In this document: positions 24,801 to 29,536 of the stretch, piece after piece | How positions within the stretch are numbered: the first letter of the stretch is position 1 | Layout: each line of letters opens with the position of its first letter | IMG/VR virus record: IMGVR_UViG_3300037963_004144 | Span: 1-29,536 of that record | DNA from: a virus | Reading direction: 5' to 3' (one strand) | Length of the DNA stretch: 29,536 nucleotides | Position numbers and translations under genes: made by a program | Notes under the pieces: model-generated | The model's database searches: none | What the model saw: the letters and a program-made list of their open reading frames with translations, nothing else | What the model was told of the DNA's origin: nothing

Positions 24801-27765
24801 GATACTGTACACTAGTGGTCAATCCAGTTACAGCAGTATTATCTGTTGTATAGAGTATCTTATCTCCGTCTGAGAATCCATGATTATTGAAAGTAATTGA
24901 GTCACTTACAGAGGAAATATTTTCAGACTTGACCTTTAGTTGTCTGTTCTCATATCCACTTCCAGGGTTAGTAACTTTAATAGCACTAATATTTTTCTTA
25001 CCATCAAATAATCTAAATTTATGAATGCCTTGTGAAAAAGTTGTAAATCCTACTGTACTAATACCACTTGAGTAATTCTCAAATGTTTCAAACAACTTAA
25101 TTGTTGTTGTGTTGACAACTTGAGCAAAGTATACGGAACCACTCGCCAATGCTTTATCTTGATGAGTGTTTGAACCGCCAAAGATTCCTATTCCAATCGC
25201 ATTATTACCATTTCTGCTATAAACAATAGCATCACCACTTCTCAGATTGTGTGGTTTATCAAAACTAATAGTATCATCACTATTACTAATATTACCCCCA
25301 CCAGAAGTTGAACGAGCATCAAACTCAATCTCACGATATCTGGTTTCTAATATTGGTTGTAAAACTGCACCAGATCCATTACCACCATCAATAGTGATAG
25401 AAGCAACATCTACTAAATCAAAATCTTGTGGATCAATCTTTACTTCAGTTACACTACCACGAACCACAGGTCTTACAAGAGCAGTGGTATAAGCAGCTCC
25501 AGGAGAACCAATTTCAATAGTTGGTGGATTGATTACATCGTAGTTTTTACCACCGTTATAAAGTCTTACATTTTTGATTGGACCATAGTAAATCTTGTCA
25601 TTTGACTTGTAGTTTACAACTTCAGTACCGTTAACTAACATTCCTGTAGAACCAGGAATAGTTGATGTGCCCTTACCGTCTTTGATATTTCTGACGATTG
25701 GGAATTTTTTCAGTAATTGTTGAGGATAAATTGCCTCACTCTTTTGAGATGCAAGAACAAATTTGTGTGTTCCTGCCCCAGCAGAGGTAAATTCCAAAGA
25801 AGATCCCCCTTCAATCAAAGACCTAGAGGCAAAGAGTTTTATTTGATTGGATGCGGACAGTACTTTGACGAAGTAAACGCCCTCAGAGAGTCCTACAAGG
25901 GTGTCTGAGGATGCTTTATAGAAGACTTCATCACCAGTTACGAAGGGAACTGGACTTGCAAAGGAAATAATACTATACTTTTGTGTTGACGCATCAAATC
26001 CTTGAAGAGCACTACCAGCAGCAGACGCAAGAGTAGCACTCAGAGCAGTTTCACTAATATCATATGAAGGTAAAGAGTTTGAAGCAACATATGCATGGGT
26101 TTCGTCAGTATATACATTCTGAACATCACTGGTGATGGTATTGTCACTATAGAACAATGGAGTGCCACTACTGGTGGCGGTTTCAAGTTTTCTCCTAATT
26201 GTGTAGATTGTTGTAGAATTAGCAGTAAATCCTACAAGGTTGTCAAGGGTGATTTGCTTGTTAACAGCACTAACTGTAGCGACTACAGCGTTCGCATGGA
26301 GAACAGTTTCTGTGGATCCACTTAGAATATCTACAGTATCTCCAACCTTGAGACTTGAATCATCAATTTCACTCTTTAGTTGAACTGTGGCACCATTGAT
26401 GCTCTCTACATCAAATCTACAACTTGTGTTATAAATCCAACTATTAGCAAATATTTGCTTATCAGTCTTATTCAGTTCTGGATTTTTGATTCTTTCGCCA
26501 ATATTTTTGACAAATATCTTTTGACCTTCATTAGAAAGCAAAATGTCATTCGTCGCTTTGAACTCAGAAAGAACTCCTCCAATACGAACTTCTACTTTCT
26601 TGGAAATATCACCATCTTCGTAACCAATGTAGACCTCATCAGTTCTAAGTTCTGTTGATGGTGAAATCGCAGTTCCGATACCACTACATCCAAGAAACTG
26701 GTTTACAGTCTTATCTGTATACTCAATAGTGTTTCTTCCAGAAATAATCTTTCCGGTTTGAGCAAATCCAACTGTAGAATCAACAGTTACTACAGAAGCA
26801 CCAACACTAACTGTATTTGCTACTCTAGTAGCAGGTTGAACTTTGAATGTTCCCTCAATAAGATCTCTATCATCAAAACCTACAAACAGTCCAAGTTTGT
26901 AATATGTGCTAATTCCAGAGCGTGTGAAAATTTCAACTTCTGATACAGAAGCTTGAGTTGCACTATCAGTAGACTTTCTAATTGTTTGCCCAACTAACTT
27001 GTTTGGATCGCCAGAAACTCTCTCAACAACAACTTCTTCTCTTCTCCTAAACTTTGCTGCTGAAGGTTTTATTAGATAGTCTTCTAGATCAATTACCTTT
27101 GGATCAACACCATAAAGAACTTTGAAGAGAATCTTGAAAGAATCCTCTGTTCCTTTTGATTCGTATAAACTTCTTATCTCTTTAACAAAGTTGTTTACGT
27201 CTAAATCATCTACAAAATCAACATCTTCAAGACCAGGAGCAAAAGAATATTTTAATTTTCTGTAGAACTCCTTTAGAAATAAAGCACTAAGGTTCTGTAC
27301 CGTAGAACCATTGGCATGAACTTCTTCAGAGGTGTCGCTGAATATTAATTCTTCTGGATCAAGAGCGGAACGATAAGAAGAAATACCACTAAAACCTCTA
27401 ATACATCCCGTAAAAGAAGTTGCAGTTTTGCCAGTATATGTTATAATTTCATCACCGATCTTAAACAGACCATACTCATCAGGAAATCCCTTGGTTGTAG
27501 AAACCTGAACTGTATCAGCAGTAGAGGAAATTCCAGCAGTCAAACTGGTGTATCCAGTGACAACCTCTGGTGTAAGGTTATCAAATTTGAGATACTGGTC
27601 TAAGTTCTCAACAATATCAGTAGCACCGCCCTGATGTTCTTGAGAAATATAATATTGCTTCAGAAAGTCAATAGATTTTGGACTTTCGGATCTAAGAAAT
27701 TCGGGTAACTGACTCTCAATTACTTGCTGAACTTTTACCCTTCTTTCAAAGCCTGTTTGTATCAT
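15892..27765 (-). CDS. Giant 3957-aa baseplate protein in the gp7 position
   Basis: The product is 3957 aa, nearly four times T4 gp7 (1032 aa), and lies between gp6 and gp8 exactly where T4 has gp7. The N-terminal 260 residues look like a conserved baseplate core (GFERRVKVQQVIESQLPEFL; VKEIRSLYESKGTEDSFKIL; DPKVIDLEDYLIKPSAAKF). A second core near the C-terminus (about 3455-3650) has FAAWQFGELDYIDSISDLID, LLIYVNGVIQQPNVHYQFVG and FKPLSWIKKKVDQRLGGELV, and the protein ends in LSWGRLSGFTRASS then RRGFGLRDNGSLRKD. In between is a chain of beta modules: GxGY/F repeats, 'IGDEIITY...RG' modules, and a YHYH-like domain at about 1220-1330. The ribosome binding site AGAGAGGA overlaps the gp6 stop, 2 nt from the ATG. 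Equivalence to gp7 rests on order, not on sequence I could align. Confidence 0.85.
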   Translation of the reverse strand: MIQTGFERRVKVQQVIESQLPEFLRSESPKSIDFLKQYYISQEHQGGATDIVENLDQYLKFDNLTPEVVTGYTSLTAGISSTADTVQVSTTKGFPDEYGLFKIGDEIITYTGKTATSFTGCIRGFSGISSYRSALDPEELIFSDTSEEVHANGSTVQNLSALFLKEFYRKLKYSFAPGLEDVDFVDDLDVNNFVKEIRSLYESKGTEDSFKILFKVLYGVDPKVIDLEDYLIKPSAAKFRRREEVVVERVSGDPNKLVGQTIRKSTDSATQASVSEVEIFTRSGISTYYKLGLFVGFDDRDLIEGTFKVQPATRVANTVSVGASVVTVDSTVGFAQTGKIISGRNTIEYTDKTVNQFLGCSGIGTAISPSTELRTDEVYIGYEDGDISKKVEVRIGGVLSEFKATNDILLSNEGQKIFVKNIGERIKNPELNKTDKQIFANSWIYNTSCRFDVESINGATVQLKSEIDDSSLKVGDTVDILSGSTETVLHANAVVATVSAVNKQITLDNLVGFTANSTTIYTIRRKLETATSSGTPLFYSDNTITSDVQNVYTDETHAYVASNSLPSYDISETALSATLASAAGSALQGFDASTQKYSIISFASPVPFVTGDEVFYKASSDTLVGLSEGVYFVKVLSASNQIKLFASRSLIEGGSSLEFTSAGAGTHKFVLASQKSEAIYPQQLLKKFPIVRNIKDGKGTSTIPGSTGMLVNGTEVVNYKSNDKIYYGPIKNVRLYNGGKNYDVINPPTIEIGSPGAAYTTALVRPVVRGSVTEVKIDPQDFDLVDVASITIDGGNGSGAVLQPILETRYREIEFDARSTSGGGNISNSDDTISFDKPHNLRSGDAIVYSRNGNNAIGIGIFGGSNTHQDKALASGSVYFAQVVNTTTIKLFETFENYSSGISTVGFTTFSQGIHKFRLFDGKKNISAIKVTNPGSGYENRQLKVKSENISSVSDSITFNNHGFSDGDKILYTTDNTAVTGLTTSVQYQVLKIDDHSFRLANAGVGGTNTTDYTKRQHVNITGVGTGIQNFAYPPVTITVNAEFDGISGVITATPSVRGEIVDLYLYETGTGYGSTILNFHKKPDIKIKNGKNAELKPLISGGKVVSVQVTNSGSEYSSAPDLKVEGEGVGAKLRAIVSGGKITNVVVLTGGAGYVQNTSSVIVTSAGSNGVVDVEVRDLVCNAHTRFGDEILVETEEKLGYGLVGYSTAIGADTFGDIGGTHSPIIGWAYDGNPIYGGYAYTDPSDVNSGIKILTSSYELATAEVSDRPSGFAAGFFVEDYKFTDSGDLDEHNGRYAKTPEYPNGVYAYHATITSDGKNSKFPFFIGESYSSVPVTQNINQTFDFNSSDLRRNTLPYVAGDKFATNDFVSEPNEILVQSAVIDSITRGSVDGFKINNSGTGYRVGETITFDNEETNGGGLSAYVGRVTGKSIVDVTTTIQSHQNAVLVWEKSGAVSVNVDPSHGYFDNDQIAVSGLSTFISGLTKSHKIGVSSERTRLSVQVAANSTVGFVTDIFVNRVVDSISVGSTLGIGTETLSVLGTYPDKKAVRVLRGIVGAAHTANTDVFVSPSKFTLPVNVPYFDSTVNDKVFFNSIQSVGIGTTVGASSSKGYFTGSRQYTISVPTQGIYLPNHPFKTGEQVTFERFAGSQGFTVSNTNTSATYSIPQSGNTQTLFIVKKTDDIIGLCTQVGLTKNTEGLFFRNITSNGDSRDYRYSLTSNKTQVTAKVEKIRAKVAVSTAHGLINGDTVNLSVNSEQSVGIGTSVSVYLKYNSANDKLLVNPIGFTSTAVNTSTNRLTLTEHGLKTGDKVFYDSDLIISGLSTGSYFVYRIDDNTINLAETRFDAVSNPPTVVSFGSTGGSSQELSPINPRLNVVRDNNLVFNVNDSSLSGYNFRLYYDRDFKNELVSIGSSTTFSTVGVGTVGIANTVTASTVTLNFDKNLPSKVYYQLDKAGYISTADTEVTNYSEINFIDSTYSGTYSVTGVGETVFTVSLKSVPEDLDYNQSSTSVLKYSTSSPRALGGVDKLEITFGGASYKRLPKFVSIASTAGINADIIPTSTTLGRINQVTIQDAGFDFSADKTLSPEVYISPNITIVNRNTISGITITSGGSGFTSPPDLVLVNPDTGSAYDNGTLIAKMQGSSINKIEILDVPKGLSDTESKVFSINNSNGVGVNSVFSSPAGVVTCVLATPTLGFTTATAPFAVNDFVYAENISLASTTGTGFNSQDYAYNFFKVTAYRNTNPAEVEFDISPYATNAGVAQTDGQSTFVTLVNKNNYPTFSVVQTPLEFIVGESLFIKSGNTYTEVDLIITNNLNDAVKVYGTYELSEDDVIVGKNSGTIATVNKVDENTGIFKVDYSLETDYGWSNDTGKLNEDYQVIPDNDYYQNLSYSIKSPIEFEDWVNPVNRILHSSGLKNFADTGITTEGTVSAATSTSANSSALIDIINLNADGSTMRVDAINFFDFGIDIDASNNKSKFIKFQNKRLSDYIECKTNRVLTIDNFNSQFSNQENANTTLYRDIDKFIANDGYSRYLVQMIKPNSKDLQATELIVVNTKNDDLITVERASIHNTKDDLADIQAIKDNFDNVSLRLTPDDPYNDDIDVKFIKNNFNTTLAGVGTQSVGFVNLIGNNVSVGAGLTGLVFEGSSSGTESLFANIELIDTVTKDKTIVDMFIDHDGTDTYRSDFFFDNSTLGYSPKFIGTFTSNIASDILKLNFENTESNDVLVRSRIVGFNTIGAGIGTHIFKASGQPDSSVREGRLETKFSTFSGTGISTVLTYDKADVTTVKSTAKVSYGNTSALHQVLFNHNNTNAFTVQYPHLSIGSTMGIGTFGADISGSDFVLIFHPDANISDDITVQIYSEIIQTEKDLNNVPATLTYGSANEQLKTSQFDSINGDRTNKVDFDVKHNSVPVFEKEFNPSASTVVNLGTGVFTIADHFFSNREKLTYTPRSTFIGGAHTSMVMSNGSVLPSTVYAIKINNNEFKLATSKTGAAVTFNSAGSGNGHTLEMVKKLEKSLITIDGVSRSPLAFSPINYTLSNNGGSVSVGATYFGISGISSILPGDVLKVDDEFLKVNAVGLGTTTIGPITGTGSFNVVKTERGFVGTLATTHTDGSTIRVFQGSYNMTRSKIHFTEAPRGNTQELVDNSNIPFHKSTFNGRVYLRNDYASNQIYDDITRQFTGIGATYRLTVGGANTTGIETGSGLVFINNMFQTPTTDNNTGGNYSFTETGSTSNVVFTGVKDSNDDLVISETDVNKNQLPRGGMIVSLGSTQGLGVAPLVGASVTAFVSGGVIQSIGAGATDILGSGYRGSVAIGITDPNHTGNAAAVTVTVGAGGSLAFNVTNGGTGYSSNPTINIPSPSYENLPIIGVSRLGQGATTDSGSGLLLNVEVGAAITAVGIGSTLFEVKNFKIVRNGYGFRIGDKFKPVGLVTAKGLPAMVNEPEFEVLDIFNDKFAAWQFGELDYIDSISDLIDGSRVRFPLNYKGELLSFEVDKNNPDSSAIDLEAVLLIYVNGVIQQPNVHYQFVGGTSIVFTTPPTSNDNIDIFFYRGTRGTDSVSVNVNTTVETGDLLQMQKTENSLAQDPRTIYNINNSDKVETNIYAGLGIDETNFKPLSWIKKKVDQRLGGELVNKSRDSIEGQVYPTARVIGDISASATEIFVDDAQFFNYEENESSINITSVNGLLVNTSTEHVSAAVTAVVSSTGTITSLDVTEGGAGYSGSATLKIAAPKAVGVGVGTTATGTVAIVNDFINSASVTNAGFGYTRTAPPQVLVSTPALSVESLTGITAVAGFAATITGIATAVGTGGNALALAFSFTASSTAGLQEGYPIFVKNTSVGNGVRSINGSDNSIVAIGTTFLDNVYIINDLHTTATTGVATCNILSTTTHTGLTTTGSLTVPQGILSWGRLSGFTRASSPIAIGVTGLRVDAGLSTFPTIQRRGFGLRDNGSLRKDLG
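23776..24108 (-). other. YHYH-like domain within the giant baseplate protein
   Basis: Residues about 1220-1330 read HSPIIGWAYDGNPIYGGYAY, then FFVEDYKFTDSGDLDEHNGR, TPEYPNGVYAYHATIT and FPFFIGESY. The order 'GWAYDGxPIYG ... DLDExNGR ... TPEYPxGxYxYHxT ... FPxFIG' is the signature of the YHYH domain family (PF14240 type), here with YAYH for the name motif. His1223 and His1311 are kept. The family occurs in bacterial secreted proteins and in marine phage structural proteins; its biochemical role is not known to me. Confidence 0.8.
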
Positions 27766-27767
27766 TC

Positions 27768-29536
27768 TTATCCTCTCTTAAGTTCTCCGTTTAGATAACT
27801 TGAAGTAACTTTATAACCGACGCCAGAGATCTGTTCGCCAGATGTAATAGTATCTTTAACCATATTTATCTCACTATCAGCAACCGAGAAAGATAGGTAA
27901 AGATCCTTCAAACCGATAACATCATTTGAATCGGGGACTGCTTGAATCTCAACAATGTTATTTTCTTTAACTGTTGAAGAAAATGTGATTGTATTCAGTA
28001 AAATTTCACCCTTCACATAATCAACCGTTCCTGCCGACTTGATTACAACCTCATATTCACCCTCAGCATTTCTTTCTTTAACGACAGAAATAGTTCCTTT
28101 ACCATTTTCTCCTGGAGTATCGGTAAAAAAGAATGTTCCACTTCTTCCAGAGAGTCCAAATCCTGTGCTCTTGATATTGAACCCATTTTTATCCATACGG
28201 AACTTATTTCCGTAGCAGAGTTCATATTGTGCAGAAGTATTGATTAAAGTTTTCAGATTTCTTCTGATTCTTACTCTGGTAATGTTAGAAGTAATAGCAC
28301 TATCAGTGCTATCAATGGTTTGGCACAATTTACTGTATTTGAAGCGTCCACCAAACTGATTAATGTTTGCTGTAGCAAAAGTATTCAATGTTGATGAAAC
28401 TTTTGACTTCAGATCATTGACATTTGAGACTTTTGCATTGTTGTAGTAGACTGCGGAGTCAATTTCAACAAAAAGTACCTTAAGATCAACAATTTTTTGG
28501 TTTATGCCCGACAAAGAGTAATTTTTGAGTTTTGTGGCGATCGATTCTTTGTCAAAATCCGAAACAAAGTCGCCCATTTTAGGTTTGATACTAATAATAA
28601 CGTTTCCAAACTCGGGTGGGTCCAATTCTTCACCACCAACAACGGAAACGGACTCTGTATTAGGGTAAATTGACTGAATTATTGCTTCATAGTCACGAGC
28701 AGTGACTGCACGGTACTGTGATGAGTAAATTCTTGGTGCAAAATACTTAATTGAGTCAATACTTTCAATTTCTCCACCATTTTGTGCTTTTGTGGTAGTT
28801 GAAATCGTAACATCACTGCTTGGAACAATGACATTTCCAAGATTATCGGTAACTCTTCCAGAATATGCGAAATTTTTCGCTCCATTTCCATCAATACCGT
28901 CTGTAGTGATGTATGAGACGGTAATTATTGCGCCATTTTCTAATTTTTTACCAAAATATCCGTCACCAAAGAGAAGTTCGTACCTTTCGTCTTGAACTTC
29001 TTGTAAAAGATAGATTTCAGAGTCCTTATTCAGGTTCAAAATGTTCTGAGCAAGCTCATATTCCCTTCCTTCACCAGAATCTGACGATCCTTTGACCTTA
29101 ACTACAATTGTAGAGGTATCAATGAACGGATTTTGTAAAATAAAGCGTTGATCTAACGATCCATCAACGACAAATTGTTTTTTTAAGTAAGTTCCCTGAC
29201 AAACATCAAGGTCATTGAACTTAGCAGTTCCAGAATTGATTGTAGTAGTGACATCTTCTGGAACTGAGAAGACAAATTGACTCTCATTGACGCTTCCTAC
29301 GCACACCAGACCCGCCTCTAAGGTCATTGTAGGTGATGTGCTTGTGGTTTGTACCGTCAGATTAACACGCGCCTTAGCGGCGCTTCTGGAGCGAGGTACA
29401 TAACCAATATTTCTTGCCAAAGAAACAACATTTTCTCTCAAAGTTGCCGAATCCAAGAAGGATTCATTGACAATCATGTTTGAGTTATAGGCAGTAATGT
29501 AAGTATTATACGCTAACGTGTCAATTAAGACAGAAA
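27768..29536 (-). CDS. 6: Baseplate wedge protein gp6 (5' end outside the window)
   Basis: 588 residues are visible, and the frame is open to the window edge. T4 gp6 is 660 aa. gp6 forms the inner wedge ring that binds gp7 and gp53 and transmits the contraction signal. The first internal ATG at 29477 is not the true start: upstream codons read LIDTLAYNTYITAYNSN and continue into MIVNESFLDSATLRENVVSL and NIGYVPRSRSA, the conserved gp6 N-terminal region. Later parts fit the baseplate J-like fold: YLLQEVQDERYELLFGDGYF, LENGAIITVSYITTDG, KYFAPRIYSSQYRAVTARDY and GGEELDPPEFGNVIISIKPK. Its stop is 2 nt before the ATG of the giant gene. I see no defect. Confidence 0.93.
   Translation of the reverse strand, partial: SVLIDTLAYNTYITAYNSNMIVNESFLDSATLRENVVSLARNIGYVPRSRSAAKARVNLTVQTTSTSPTMTLEAGLVCVGSVNESQFVFSVPEDVTTTINSGTAKFNDLDVCQGTYLKKQFVVDGSLDQRFILQNPFIDTSTIVVKVKGSSDSGEGREYELAQNILNLNKDSEIYLLQEVQDERYELLFGDGYFGKKLENGAIITVSYITTDGIDGNGAKNFAYSGRVTDNLGNVIVPSSDVTISTTTKAQNGGEIESIDSIKYFAPRIYSSQYRAVTARDYEAIIQSIYPNTESVSVVGGEELDPPEFGNVIISIKPKMGDFVSDFDKESIATKLKNYSLSGINQKIVDLKVLFVEIDSAVYYNNAKVSNVNDLKSKVSSTLNTFATANINQFGGRFKYSKLCQTIDSTDSAITSNITRVRIRRNLKTLINTSAQYELCYGNKFRMDKNGFNIKSTGFGLSGRSGTFFFTDTPGENGKGTISVVKERNAEGEYEVVIKSAGTVDYVKGEILLNTITFSSTVKENNIVEIQAVPDSNDVIGLKDLYLSFSVADSEINMVKDTITSGEQISGVGYKVTSSYLNGELKRG
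27863..27870 (-). promoter_or_regulatory. Possible late promoter (GATAAATA) upstream of the giant gene
   Basis: The minus strand reads GAGATAAATA inside the 3' end of gp6, 98 nt before the giant gene's ATG. It shares all ten bases and nearly the same spacing with the site at 14411. It is a 7-of-8 match to the T4 late box and could be chance. Confidence 0.25.

Noticed and set aside
15916-27600. Many plus-strand and alternative-frame open frames inside the giant gene
   Set aside because: All lie wholly within one long minus-strand frame with consistent module structure. None has a start context or a recognisable product.
1-29536. tRNA genes, integrase/attachment sites, IS elements, photosynthesis or other metabolic genes
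   Set aside because: I looked for them and saw none. Coding frames fill the window almost completely, and the gaps are shorter than 60 bp.

Overview
This window is part of the late structural region of a T4-like myovirus. Everything that looks like a gene lies on the minus strand. The AT-rich composition, the very long Gly/Ser/Thr-rich virion proteins and the form of gp13 to gp16 fit marine T4-like phages (cyanophages or pelagiphages). The host cannot be fixed from this window: I see no photosynthesis or other metabolic gene and no tRNA.

Read in transcription order (right to left), the layout follows T4 gene order 6-7-8-(9 to wac)-13-14-15-16-17. From 29536 down: gp6 baseplate wedge (5' end outside the window); a 3957-residue protein where T4 has gp7; gp8; a 2346-residue DUF4815-type protein where T4 has gp9-gp11; four small proteins (69, 54, 115 and 89 aa); an 822-aa repeat-built fibre-like protein where T4 has gp12/fibritin; a terminator interlocked with a late promoter; a 70-aa coiled-coil protein; neck proteins gp13 and gp14; tail sheath stabiliser gp15; small terminase gp16; and the first eight codons of the next gene, probably large terminase gp17. 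gp6 to the fibre should build the baseplate and host-contact apparatus, gp13-gp15 the neck and the top of the tail, and gp16-gp17 the packaging motor.

Genes are packed tightly. Many junctions are TAATG, TGATG or ATGA overlaps, which suggests translational coupling. The few real gaps hold short AT motifs (TATAAATA or CTAAATA) that match or resemble the T4 late promoter. In four of five cases they sit 20-25 nt before a start codon, and one is buried in the 3' end of gp16 for the following gene. The one clear rho-independent terminator (3719-3743) lies directly against a TATAAATA box.

The most notable points are: (1) the giant gp7-position protein, made of many beta-repeat modules plus an internal YHYH-like domain; (2) a cupredoxin-like segment with His/Cys/His/Met inside the fibre-like protein; (3) a GxGY/F beta module spread across four different virion proteins, including an insertion of about 230 residues in neck protein gp14; (4) the terminator/late-promoter overlap. 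No mobile element, CRISPR array, RNA gene or plus-strand gene could be supported.
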